Source of the DNA: an uncultured Ruminiclostridium sp.
GTDB taxonomy: Bacteria; Bacillota; Clostridia; Oscillospirales; Ruminococcaceae
NCBI GenBank assembly: GCA_944386545.1
Contig: CALXBK010000020.1
Location: 1-34,681, forward strand
Direction: 5' to 3'
Length of the DNA: 34,681 nt
In this document: positions 1 to 7,108 of the stretch, piece by piece
Layout of the letters: the number at the start of each line of letters is the position of its first letter
How positions within the stretch are numbered: position 1 is the first letter of the stretch
Notes under the pieces: model-generated
The model's database searches: none
The model's input: the letters and a program-made list of their open reading frames with translations, nothing else
Told to the model about the DNA's origin: nothing
Position numbers and translations under genes: made by a program

Positions 1-79
1 AAATCTAAAACATTTTTAACAAACTCTGTTGGTGTAGTACTATTATCACGGCATAGCTTGTTAAATTGTTCAAAAAAAA
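1..79 (-). pseudogene. Possible 5' end of an XRE-type HTH regulator, start disrupted, cut by window edge
   Basis: On the minus strand from about 79 down to 1 one frame reads FFEQFNKLCRDNSTTPTEF followed by VKNVLDL. This resembles the first helices of Firmicute Cro/C1-type regulators, which commonly begin with a short F-x-x-F-x-x-LC helix followed by a TPT/S-x-x-V-x-x-x-L segment. A good ribosome binding site (AAAGGGG, minus strand of 89-95) is followed at the right distance by a TTG. That TTG is out of frame with the peptide because of the run of eight T (plus-strand A 72-79); one extra T would restore the frame. No ATG, GTG or TTG lies in the correct frame after the upstream stop. The gene is therefore either frameshifted or misread in the homopolymer. 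Family assignment from such a short piece is tentative. Confidence 0.3.
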
Positions 80-139
80 CAAAATCACCCCTTTGAATTT
101 ATAGATAATAACGAAATTCTAAAAATCGGAACTTTATTA

Positions 140-168
140 TTGACAATTCTGAATTTTAGAATTATAAC
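140..168 (+). promoter_or_regulatory. Promoter with a palindromic operator filling the spacer
   Basis: TTGACA at 140-145 and TATAAC at 163-168 are separated by exactly 17 bases. That spacer (146-162) is an inverted repeat, ATTCT-7-AGAAT. A further matching half, ATTCTAAAA, lies at 116-124, inverted relative to TTTTAGAAT at 154-162. This is the layout expected of a repressor operator between a repressor gene on the minus strand and a divergent promoter. No gene follows the promoter on the plus strand before the repeat at 348. Confidence 0.5.
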
Positions 169-347
169 AGCATTTCTCGAAGAGCTTTTTCAAGCAACTC
201 GTGATGTTTGTAGATAATTTTTATTGGATTTTCCTTTCAAATTGGCTACCCCAATATTTATTATAGAGCCGATATTTATAAATCGGAAATACTGCGCATT
301 TTATTATACAGGCTGTCATTTTTCTCTGTTTCCTTTCATAGGTATCT
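169..347. other. AT-rich stretch without a convincing gene
   Basis: Only very short open frames exist on either strand and none has a ribosome binding site. The stretch lies between the operator-type promoter and the first hairpin repeat and may be the remnant of whatever that promoter once drove. Confidence 0.4.
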
Positions 348-492
348 ATTATAACTTAGGCAAGATGTCCCCCGCCTTTAAGGCGGCGGGTTCCATATTC
401 AGTTTCAGTTGGGGTTCAATCCCCAACTGAAACTGAATTGCAGCTTCGCTGCGGCTTGCCACGTTGAATGACGGGGCAAGCCCCTTATTGAA
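348..492 (+). repeat. Hairpin-rich repeat, copy 1
   Basis: This is one of three related copies in the window. The order is a short conserved lead-in (ATTATAACTTAGGC), a GC hairpin (CCCGCC/GGCGGG around 370-390), a perfect 17-bp stem with a six-base loop (398-414 pairing with 421-437), a GCAGC-TTC-GCTGC hairpin, and a small GGGGC-AA-GCCCC hairpin near the end. It has no open frame and no transposase is nearby. The structure suggests a non-autonomous mobile element of the MITE/REP type, possibly derived from an IS200/IS605-like end. That origin is an inference. It ends about 12 bases before the ribosome binding site of the next gene. Confidence 0.75.
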
Positions 493-516
493 CCTACCCT
501 TTAAAAGGAGAGCATT

Positions 517-972
517 ATGAAAAAGACGCTGAAAAAAAGGTTGATTGCAATAATTGCCGCCGCCGTAATGCTGACGGTCGCTTTTCTTATTTTTGGCTTC
601 GGGCGAAGTGCGTACCGTGACGGCTCAAGCGAAGAAAAACGAATTGAATACATATCGTTTCTCGGATATGAAGCGGGCGGTGCGCCTGATGTCAAAAATA
701 TAGTCATACCGCTTGAGTTCGGCGAGGTATACAGCCGCTACAACGAGCTCCAGAAGCATGCAGGCTTTGATTTGAGCCTTTACAGGGGAGAAACTGCCGT
801 ACAGTATTCCTACCTTCTTAAAAATTACACAGACGAAAACGGAGAAAGGCTCAGCGACATACACTTAAATCTCATTGTCAGCGGCGGCAAAATAATCGGC
901 GGGGATATTTCAAGCGCCGCCCTGGACGGATTTATGCTTCCGCTGTCCCCAAAAGAAAAAGCTGAAGAATAA
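517..972 (+). CDS. DUF4830-like membrane-anchored or secreted protein
   Basis: This is a 151-residue protein with a positively charged start (MKKTLKKR), one hydrophobic helix at about residues 9-28, and a soluble extracytoplasmic remainder. There is no lipobox cysteine, so it is probably held by the N-terminal helix or cleaved by signal peptidase I. The body has the pattern I recognise from DUF4830 proteins of clostridia: a 'YISFLGYE' segment, an 'IVIPLEFGEVYSRYNELQ' segment, 'GFDLSLYRGE', and a 'GGDISS' turn near the end. No enzymatic function is known to me for this family. The start is ATG with AAAGGAG at 504-510. It stands alone, preceded by repeat copy 1, followed by its own terminator, and bracketed by repeat copies 1 and 2 in opposite orientation. 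Confidence 0.75.
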   Translation: MKKTLKKRLIAIIAAAVMLTVAFLIFGFGRSAYRDGSSEEKRIEYISFLGYEAGGAPDVKNIVIPLEFGEVYSRYNELQKHAGFDLSLYRGETAVQYSYLLKNYTDENGERLSDIHLNLIVSGGKIIGGDISSAALDGFMLPLSPKEKAEE

Positions 973-976
973 GGTA

Positions 977-1013
977 AAAGCCGCCGAATATAAAAAAATT
1001 CGGCGGCTTTTAT
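977..1013 (+). terminator. Rho-independent terminator of the DUF4830 gene
   Basis: A 12-bp stem (AAAGCCGCCGAA at 977-988 with TTCGGCGGCTTT at 999-1010) is followed by TTTATT, right after the stop codon at 970-972. Confidence 0.85.
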
Positions 1014-1039
1014 TGATATATGTTAACTTTCGTTATTTT

Positions 1040-1200
1040 TAGACGGAGCGTTACCGTGTGACTGTTGCCTTACGGGAAGACTCCTTTATATACAAATCCC
1101 TTTCGGGATTTTTTGTTATCGGGTGTGATATGACAGAACCGATACCGCAGGGGCGGCAACCTTGCCTTTCCTCCTGATGTGACTATATTTTACCGCCCGA
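1040..1200 (+). ncRNA. Unidentified structured region, possible small RNA with internal terminator
   Basis: This non-coding stretch has several nested stems. GGAG (1045-1048) can pair with CTCC (1081-1084), enclosing CCGT/ACGG. AATCCC-TTTC-GGGATT followed by TTTTTTG (about 1096-1115) is a good terminator. ATCGG and CCGAT then pair across 1119-1143, and GGGCGG pairs with CCGCCC at about 1151-1199. No known riboswitch or RNA class was recognised. Strand is assigned only because the terminator reads on plus. It may equally be a degenerate mobile element. Confidence 0.3.
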
Positions 1201-1281
1201 ATATGAAATGAGTAATAACAGGCGATGAAAAAAAGGTGAAATTAATTATACGTTCAGTGTCGGTTAAGTTAAGAAAATACT

Positions 1282-1309
1282 AAATCCCCCGCGACAAACG
1301 CGGGGGATC
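1282..1309 (-). terminator. Strong GC hairpin, possible terminator for minus-strand transcripts
   Basis: ATCCCCCGCG and CGCGGGGGAT form a 10-bp perfect stem with a short ACAAACG-region loop. On the minus strand it is followed by TTTAGTATTTT; on the plus strand no T-run follows. It lies about 260 bases beyond the end of the minus-strand CPBP gene, with repeat copy 2 between them, so it could end that long transcript. Confidence 0.45.
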
Positions 1310-1392
1310 TAGCACTGATCGAGGGGATTATATAAAACTTTCACATACTCGTTATTAACTGTCGGCGTTATTCCTTCGCCGATTACAATGAT

Positions 1393-1514
1393 ATTCAACG
1401 CGGCAAGCCGCAGCGAAGCTGCGATCCGGTTTCAGTTGGAGATTGAACCCCAACTGAAACTGAATATGGAACCCCCCGCCTTAGAGGCGGGGGACATCTT
1501 GCCTAAGTTATAAT
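1393..1514 (-). repeat. Hairpin-rich repeat, copy 2 (inverted, diverged)
   Basis: This is the reverse complement of the same element as at 348-492. It starts on the minus strand with the conserved ATTATAACTTAGGC and runs through the GC hairpin and the long GAAACTGAA-type stem to CGTTGAAT. It lacks the terminal GGGGC-AA-GCCCC hairpin of the other two copies and has several substitutions in the long stem, some of which keep pairing as G-U in RNA. It is therefore an older or decayed copy. With copy 1 it forms an inverted pair around the DUF4830 gene. Confidence 0.75.
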
Positions 1515-1570
1515 CGGGAATTATTAACGCAGTAATAACGGAACGTGACATTTTTGAAAAAATACCGTGA

Positions 1571-2596
1571 TTATAAAAAGAATTTAATCAGCATTATCGA
1601 AAGAGGAATAACAAGCATGGGCGAGAACACCGTGCACAGCTTTTTGTATTTATCCTCTCCCTGCACGGGGACAAGCCTTGCCATACCGCAAAAGGCAAGT
1701 GCGATAGCGGTAAAGGGGGCGAGGAAATAAGAGATGGTTGTAATTGTTGTACCTATTGTATCGTTGCACATCACAAGCGTATCCCATATATCGTTGCCGC
1801 ACATGAGCGAGTCCTTGTAGTTTACCACCGTCACAAAGAAATTGTTGAGGAAGTGAAGCACCATGCTCGGTATTATCGAATCGTATCTTACCGCAAGCAA
1901 GCCTAAAATTATACCGATGAGAAAGGCGTATAAAAACTGGTCAAAGTTGCCGTGCGCAAGTCCGAAGATAAGCGCGCTTACGATAATTGCGGGTGTATCG
2001 CCCAAAGGACGCAGTGAGCGAAGCAGAAGATGACGGTAGATAAATTCCTCTGCAACGGGTGCTGCAAATGAAACGAATATAAGAACTACAACCGCTTCGC
2101 TAAAGCCCGATGGTGCGATTGAGTCAAGTACTCTGTCTATCTCTTCCGTGCCGAAAAGAAGCGTGAATACATAATTTATAACCGTGGTTATTTTACTGCC
2201 CCATATTCCGAAGGCAAACATTGCGGGAATGACAAGGACAGCGTAATAGGGCCTGTTTTCGTACTGATTATTGATGCCGTTCAGTACGCGGTATTTCTTG
2301 TACAGTATACCGAATGCCAGTATTTTAGGCAGATAGGAAATGCAGTCGCTGAGAATATAGCTCATCAGCATGATAAGCCCGTCGTCGCCCCCCGTCAGAG
2401 GATAGAAAAGTCTAACAAAGATAGGAATAAGCTGTTGTAAGGTATATTCAATTATAATAACCGCAATAAGCGCAAATCCGACATCTGCCGCCACTCGGCG
2501 CAAATCGGACGGCAAAAGCTGTTCTCTTGAAGAAATATCTTCAAGGCTTTGCTGTTTATAGCGCTTTGAAATTGTTTCGGTCAGCTTGTCAAACAT
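1571..2596 (-). CDS. CPBP family intramembrane glutamic endopeptidase (paralog A)
   Basis: This is a 341-residue multi-pass membrane protein with about eight hydrophobic helices. It shows the CPBP (CAAX protease and bacteriocin processing, formerly Abi) signature: EEFIYR at 183-188, FGLAHGN at 211-217, and an HFLNN motif at 248-252. The paired glutamates, the histidine after FGLA and the later His/Asn are the expected active-site residues, so the enzyme looks intact. Family members cleave prenylated proteins, process or give immunity to peptides, or act on anti-sigma factors; the substrate here cannot be told. The start is ATG with AAGAGGT upstream. It is the last gene downstream of the polyamine operon and is separated from its paralog by repeat copy 3, so readthrough from the operon would have to pass several hairpins. 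Confidence 0.88.
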   Translation of the reverse strand: MFDKLTETISKRYKQQSLEDISSREQLLPSDLRRVAADVGFALIAVIIIEYTLQQLIPIFVRLFYPLTGGDDGLIMLMSYILSDCISYLPKILAFGILYKKYRVLNGINNQYENRPYYAVLVIPAMFAFGIWGSKITTVINYVFTLLFGTEEIDRVLDSIAPSGFSEAVVVLIFVSFAAPVAEEFIYRHLLLRSLRPLGDTPAIIVSALIFGLAHGNFDQFLYAFLIGIILGLLAVRYDSIIPSMVLHFLNNFFVTVVNYKDSLMCGNDIWDTLVMCNDTIGTTITTISYFLAPFTAIALAFCGMARLVPVQGEDKYKKLCTVFSPMLVIPLSIMLIKFFL

Positions 2597-2631
2597 AAAT
2601 AGACCTCTTTTGTGCGTTCTGACAAGGTCAG

Positions 2632-2795
2632 ATTATAACTTAGGCAAGATGTCCCCCGCCTCTAAGGCGGCGGGTTCCATATTCAGTTTCAGTTGGGGTT
2701 CAATCCCCAACTGAAACTGAATTGCAGCTTCGCTGCGGCTTGCCACGTTGAATGACGGGGCAAGCCCCTTATTGAATGACGGGGCAAGCCCCTTA
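2632..2795 (+). repeat. Hairpin-rich repeat, copy 3, with a duplicated 24-bp end
   Basis: This copy is nearly identical to copy 1, including the perfect 17-bp stem (2682-2698 with 2705-2721). The terminal 24-bp unit carrying GGGGC-AA-GCCCC is present twice in perfect tandem (2748-2771 and 2772-2795). The right edge abuts the stop codon of the CPBP gene at 2796. The element is oriented opposite to the surrounding minus-strand genes and fills almost the whole gap between them. Confidence 0.8.
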
Positions 2796-3791
2796 TTAAA
2801 TAAAAACTGCGATATACGCGGCGCAGAGTATAAAGCCGATGATAAAGAAGGGAGAAGTGCAAAGCGAAATGAGCTTCTGCTTCTTTGATATTTCGGGGCA
2901 GTTGTCGGCAGGTCGGTAAAGCCTGTTGTTTTTAAGCTTTGTAATGGCTGAGATAATGCCCACGACTACAAATATAAGCACGGCAATGACATATACGGTA
3001 AGCACGGTTATCATCGCCTGCTCCGCATCTGTAAGCGCAATTCTCTTTGTGGTTTTGGTTATGGCGGAAACAAAAAGGTCGTTGTTCACCATGACAAGTA
3101 TTATCGCACTGATGCTGTTGAATATTGCGTGAATTATGGTTGTGGGTAAAAGACTGCCCGAAGCGTATCTTACATATCCGAAGAAAACGCCTGCCGCAAG
3201 GCAGTAGCAGAACTGATGTATGTTTCCGTGCGCCATTGCGAAGCACAGTGAGGATACTGCAATCGAGAACATATTGCCAAAGGGCGCAAGAGAGGTCTGT
3301 ATAATTCCTCTGAACCAGTATTCCTCAAACAAGGGCGCAAGCACAGTCATCTGAATAAACAGGAATATAAGGTAAAATACTCCGCTTCCCGAGCTTGAGG
3401 TTGCGGGCTTGAAGGTTTCCTGCACGGCGTTTTCATTTTGCACGAATATAAAGGATATAATCAGCACGATTATATTAGCGGTCTGTCCCGCACCGTAGGT
3501 AGGAACAGCCCATGAAACCGCCTTGCCCAGCCTTTTTGGCTTGCGGTAATGCTCCTTGCCGGGGAAAAATCCGAATACCCTTGCCGTTGCCCATACCGCA
3601 ATCCCGTAAAGAATGACAAGGCTTGCAAGCGACTGCAAGCAGGCGGATATTTCGGGGTTTATGTCCTTTGGCAGAATATCTGTAATGAGAAGGCACGCAA
3701 GGTCTGCCAGAGTGCGCGCCGCAAATATTATAACAAGCGCTATGCCTGCTTTTTTGCAGGCGGCTTTAAAATCCATTACGGAAACAGGCAT
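2796..3791 (-). CDS. CPBP family intramembrane glutamic endopeptidase (paralog B)
   Basis: This is a 331-residue polytopic membrane protein. The CPBP motifs are present and intact: EEYWFR at 156-161, FAMAHGN at 184-190, and H221-x3-N225. The catalytic glutamate pair and both histidines are kept. It has the same architecture as paralog A next to it but is clearly diverged in sequence, so the duplication is not recent. The start is ATG with AAAGGA seven bases upstream. It lies 26 bases after speE on the same strand and is probably cotranscribed with the polyamine genes. The stop codon touches the tandem end of repeat copy 3, so the element inserted at, or replaced, the natural 3' end. The substrate is unknown. 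Confidence 0.88.
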   Translation of the reverse strand: MPVSVMDFKAACKKAGIALVIIFAARTLADLACLLITDILPKDINPEISACLQSLASLVILYGIAVWATARVFGFFPGKEHYRKPKRLGKAVSWAVPTYGAGQTANIIVLIISFIFVQNENAVQETFKPATSSSGSGVFYLIFLFIQMTVLAPLFEEYWFRGIIQTSLAPFGNMFSIAVSSLCFAMAHGNIHQFCYCLAAGVFFGYVRYASGSLLPTTIIHAIFNSISAIILVMVNNDLFVSAITKTTKRIALTDAEQAMITVLTVYVIAVLIFVVVGIISAITKLKNNRLYRPADNCPEISKKQKLISLCTSPFFIIGFILCAAYIAVFI

Positions 3792-3817
3792 TGTTCCGTC
3801 CTTTCTTTGAAAAGAAA

Positions 3818-4669
3818 TTACATTCCGTTTTCAAGCATTTCCTTGACGTAATTCGGGAGAGCAAAGCACCCCTTGTGAAGCTCGGTATTGTAGTACCTTG
3901 TCTTTATGCCGAGCGAGTTCCAGTATTCCTCATCGAGATCCTTTATCGGGTGAAGCGTTTTTCCCGCAAAGCCGAACAGCCAGTGCCCGCTTGCGTAGGT
4001 GGGAATATGCGCCTGATACACCGCACAGACAGGGAATACGGCTTTTATGCGCTCGTGCGCTCTGCACATCGCCTTAGCGTCATTTTCGTAAAATGGGCTT
4101 TCGTGCTGATTTACAAGTATGCCCGTTTCGGTAAGCGCATTGTAGCAGTTGCCGTAAAATTCGGGAGTGAACAGTCCCTCTCCCGGACCGAACGGGTCGG
4201 TGGAGTCAACAATGATAAGGTCGTATTCTCCCTGCTTTCTTCTGACAAAGCGTAGTCCGTCGGTAAAGTGTGCGGATACCCTCTTGTCGTTCATTGAAAC
4301 GGTCATTTCGGGGAAATATTTTTCACAGACGCGCACCACCTTTTCGTCTATCTCCACAAGGTCGATATGCTCAATGCTGTCGTAGCGGCAAAGCTCTCTT
4401 ATTGTGCCGCCGTCGCCCGCGCCGATTACCAGTACGTTTTTTACGTCCTTCTTTACCGCCATCGGCACATGGACTATCATATCGTGGTAGATAAATTCGT
4501 CCTTTTGGGTTATCATAACATAGCCGTCAAGAGCAAGCAGTCTGCCGAATTCCTCCGACCGGAACACGTCTATCCTCTGATATTCGCTTTGCTCGCTGTA
4601 AAGCTGTTTATCCACCTTTATGGAAAATCTTACGCTGCTGCTGTGATTTTCCGTAAACCAAAGCTCCAT
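3818..4669 (-). CDS. speE: Spermidine synthase (polyamine aminopropyltransferase)
   Basis: This cytoplasmic enzyme of 283 residues transfers the aminopropyl group of decarboxylated S-adenosylmethionine to putrescine or a related diamine. The N-terminal strand domain (1-60) is followed by a Rossmann methyltransferase-like fold with GAGDGG at 83-88 (dcSAM binding), the acidic LVEID at 104-108 and DSTDP at 155-159, which carries the catalytic aspartate of the family. YHDM at 61-64 and the later HIPTYASGHW are also typical. Length matches bacterial SpeE. It lies 18 bases after the decarboxylase gene, in the order speD-decarboxylase-speE, so it belongs to one polyamine operon. Substrate preference between putrescine, cadaverine and agmatine cannot be read from the motifs alone. 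Confidence 0.95.
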   Translation of the reverse strand: MELWFTENHSSSVRFSIKVDKQLYSEQSEYQRIDVFRSEEFGRLLALDGYVMITQKDEFIYHDMIVHVPMAVKKDVKNVLVIGAGDGGTIRELCRYDSIEHIDLVEIDEKVVRVCEKYFPEMTVSMNDKRVSAHFTDGLRFVRRKQGEYDLIIVDSTDPFGPGEGLFTPEFYGNCYNALTETGILVNQHESPFYENDAKAMCRAHERIKAVFPVCAVYQAHIPTYASGHWLFGFAGKTLHPIKDLDEEYWNSLGIKTRYYNTELHKGCFALPNYVKEMLENGM

Positions 4670-4687
4670 AAAAATATGCCCCCTTTG

Positions 4688-6142
4688 TCATTCCAGTATT
4701 CTTATGGTTTTTATTTCAAGATCCTCCGTACCTGTCAAAAAGCAGCCCTTTTCCCCTGCATACTTAATGTATGCTAAAATCTCGTCCGTTATTTTTTCTC
4801 CGGGCGCTAAAATGGGTATTCCGGGAGGATAGCACATGACAAACTCTCCGCTTATCTTTCCTGCGCTTTGCTCTATCGGGACGGAACGCTTGTTGCCGTA
4901 AAACGCCTCCTGCGGGGAAAGCATTACTATCGGGTTGATATACTCGTGGTCGAGCATACCCGTTTTATCCTTTGAGTAAATGCGCTTTATGTCGTTGAGC
5001 GCCCCGATAAGGCGGTCGAGGTACAGCTCTCTGTCGCCTATCGAAACATATGCTAAAATGTTGCCGATGTCTCCGAACTCTATCTGTATGCCGTACTTGT
5101 CCCTTAGTATATCGTAAACCTCTATTCCCGCAAGGCCTATATCCCTTGTGTGAACGGACAGCTTTGTGATGTCAAAATCATAGAACGCTCCGCCGTCGCA
5201 AAGCTCCTTTGAAAAGGCGTAATAGCCGCCGATGTCGTTTATCTCGTCGCGAAGGTAGGTAGCGTAGCTCTTTACTTTTTCAAATATTTCTCTGCCGTTG
5301 AGCGCTAAGTTGCGGCGTGAAATGTCAAGACTGCTCATCAAAAGGTAACTGCCGCTTGTGGTCTGCATAAGGTTTATTATCTGCCTTACATAGCCCTCGC
5401 TCACATTTCCGCCCGTAAGCAGAAAGCTGCTCTGTGTAAGCGAGCCGCCGCTTTTGTGCATGCTCACTGCGGCAAAGTCAGCTCCCGCGCTCATGCCCGA
5501 CACGGGCATGCCCTCGCCGAAATAGAAGTGCGTGCCGTGCGCCTCGTCTGCAAGAAGGTACATACCGTGGCTGTGTGCAAGCTCGGCAATTTTCCTTATA
5601 TCCGAGCATACCCCGTAATAGGTGGGATTGTTTACAAACACCGCCTTTGCATCGGGGTTTTCCTTTATCGCCTTTTCAACGTCCTGTGCAGTCATGCCCA
5701 GCGGTATGCCAAGCTCCTTGTTTACGCCCGGGTTTACATATACGGGAACGGCGCCGCCCAAAATAAGCGCGTTTATTGCACTGCGGTGAACGTTGCGGGG
5801 CATTATTATCTTTTCTCCCCGCTTAGCAACTGCGAGCGCCATTGCCTGAACTGCGGCGGTTGTGCCGTTTACTATGAAAAATGCGTTTTTTGCGCCGAAT
5901 GCCTCTGCCGCTATCTGCTCCGCCTCTTTTATGACGGAAACGGGGTGACACAGATTGTCAAGCGGCTTTGAGGAATTGACGTCGGTCATCATGCAGTCGC
6001 TGCCCAAAAATTCGGTAAGCTGAGGATTTCCTCTGCCCATCTTGTGTCCCGGCACGTCAAACGGAACTATTCTTTTTGCCCTGTATTCCTTAAGCGCTTC
6101 GTAAATAGGCGCACGCTCCTGTGAAAGCATATTTGCCGTCAT
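4688..6142 (-). CDS. speA: Orn/Lys/Arg decarboxylase family, SpeA-like
   Basis: This is a fold-type I PLP enzyme of 484 residues, close to the length of Bacillus SpeA and much shorter than the inducible enterobacterial decarboxylases because it has no wing domain. It shows the 'ADEAHGTHF' aspartate region that contacts the PLP ring nitrogen and 'VSMHKSGGS' with the Schiff-base lysine at about residue 230. It supplies the diamine, or agmatine, for SpeE. Members of this family decarboxylate arginine, lysine or ornithine and residue reading cannot separate them; arginine is the default for this short class. No agmatinase lies nearby. It starts 4 bases after the speD stop and is probably translationally coupled to it. 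The symbol is given by similarity to Bacillus and is less certain than the family. Confidence 0.88.
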   Translation of the reverse strand: MTANMLSQERAPIYEALKEYRAKRIVPFDVPGHKMGRGNPQLTEFLGSDCMMTDVNSSKPLDNLCHPVSVIKEAEQIAAEAFGAKNAFFIVNGTTAAVQAMALAVAKRGEKIIMPRNVHRSAINALILGGAVPVYVNPGVNKELGIPLGMTAQDVEKAIKENPDAKAVFVNNPTYYGVCSDIRKIAELAHSHGMYLLADEAHGTHFYFGEGMPVSGMSAGADFAAVSMHKSGGSLTQSSFLLTGGNVSEGYVRQIINLMQTTSGSYLLMSSLDISRRNLALNGREIFEKVKSYATYLRDEINDIGGYYAFSKELCDGGAFYDFDITKLSVHTRDIGLAGIEVYDILRDKYGIQIEFGDIGNILAYVSIGDRELYLDRLIGALNDIKRIYSKDKTGMLDHEYINPIVMLSPQEAFYGNKRSVPIEQSAGKISGEFVMCYPPGIPILAPGEKITDEILAYIKYAGEKGCFLTGTEDLEIKTIRILE

Positions 6143-6146
6143 CCCT

Positions 6147-6974
6147 TCAGTATATATTCATTCCGGAATAAATCTCTATCATTTCCCGCCTCAGGTTTTC
6201 GGTAATCCTCAGCCTTTCCTTAGGAGGTATATCGTAAATGTCGGTGTTAAACAGATAGTTTTTGAGATCCATTTCCCTTACCATAAGGCGGGTATGGAAA
6301 ATGTTTGCCTGATATACGTTTATATCTGTCGCGTCGTATTTGGTGAGCGTGTAGTCGTTGATAAAATCCTGTATAGAGGTTATATCATGGTCAAGATACA
6401 GCTTATGCCCGCCCACATCTCTCGTAAAGCCCCTGACGCGGTAGTCAATGGTGATAATGTCCGAATCAAAGCTCCCTATAAGATAATCAAGCGCATTCAG
6501 CGGAGAAATTTCGCCGCAGGTGGAAACGTCAATATCCACTCTGAAGGTGGAAATGCTGTTGTTCGGATGGTATTCGGGATAGGTGTGCACCGTAACATGA
6601 GATTTGTCAAGGTGTCCGACTATCGTGTCGCGGGAAGCGCCTCTCTGCGGATGAAGCGGCTTGCCGTCCACAAGTCCCATGTTGCAGGAACGGTCTATCT
6701 CCATGTTTTCGGTAGCCTTTTCGGAGATGAGCAGGGTAACGCTTGCTCCCTGCGGATCATAGTCCTGCTTTGATATGTTCAGCACGTTTGCGCCGATTAT
6801 ATCCGTAACGTCGCACAGTATGCCCGTAAGACGCTCGGAGTTGTACTGCTCGTCGATGTAGTCTATATAATCCCGTTGCTGTCTTGCTCCCTTTGCGTAG
6901 CAAACATCGTATATGTTAAAGCTGAGAGTTTTGGTAAGGTTGTTGAAGCCGTAAAGCTTGAGCTTCTTTTCCAA
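6147..6974 (-). CDS. speD: S-adenosylmethionine decarboxylase proenzyme
   Basis: This pyruvoyl enzyme makes decarboxylated SAM for SpeE. It is of the larger E. coli SpeD type rather than the short Bacillus SpeH type. The protein begins (M)EKKLKLYGFNNLTKTLSF, closely matching the E. coli start, and contains 'GHLDKSHVTVHTYPE'. In that motif the serine at about residue 125 is the self-cleavage site that becomes the pyruvoyl group. 'TFRVDIDVSTCG' and 'TIDYRVRGFTRD' follow. I chose the TTG at 6972-6974. The frame stays open to 7049, but that upstream part runs through the promoter's -10 and -35 and so cannot be translated from this transcript. A GAAAGGGG ribosome binding site sits upstream of the TTG; a GTG at 6981-6983 is possible but too close to it. 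First gene of the polyamine operon. Confidence 0.93.
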   Translation of the reverse strand: MEKKLKLYGFNNLTKTLSFNIYDVCYAKGARQQRDYIDYIDEQYNSERLTGILCDVTDIIGANVLNISKQDYDPQGASVTLLISEKATENMEIDRSCNMGLVDGKPLHPQRGASRDTIVGHLDKSHVTVHTYPEYHPNNSISTFRVDIDVSTCGEISPLNALDYLIGSFDSDIITIDYRVRGFTRDVGGHKLYLDHDITSIQDFINDYTLTKYDATDINVYQANIFHTRLMVREMDLKNYLFNTDIYDIPPKERLRITENLRREMIEIYSGMNIY

Positions 6975-7020
6975 AGCCGTCACGCCCCTTTCGGATAAAT
7001 TCACATAAACCGCTATTATA

Positions 7021-7049
7021 ATAATATAGTAAAAATGCTCCGTTGTCAA
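7021..7049 (-). promoter_or_regulatory. Promoter of the polyamine operon
   Basis: On the minus strand TTGACA (7049-7044) and TATTAT (7026-7021) are separated by 17 bases. It lies about 46 bases upstream of the TTG start of speD and rules out the longer open frame as the coding start. Confidence 0.75.
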
Positions 7050-7108
7050 TAAAAAATTAGTACGGCGGCTCAGCTGTTTTTTACGGAAATTTTCGGTAAA
7101 AACTTATA

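Noticed and set aside
348..492. Guide RNA of a TnpB/IscB-type system in the hairpin repeat
   Set aside because: No TnpB, IscB or TnpA open frame exists in the window, and the copies show only stacked hairpins with no variable guide end.
6975..7049. N-terminal extension of SpeD to the upstream TTG
   Set aside because: It runs through the -10 and -35 of the operon promoter and has no counterpart in E. coli SpeD.
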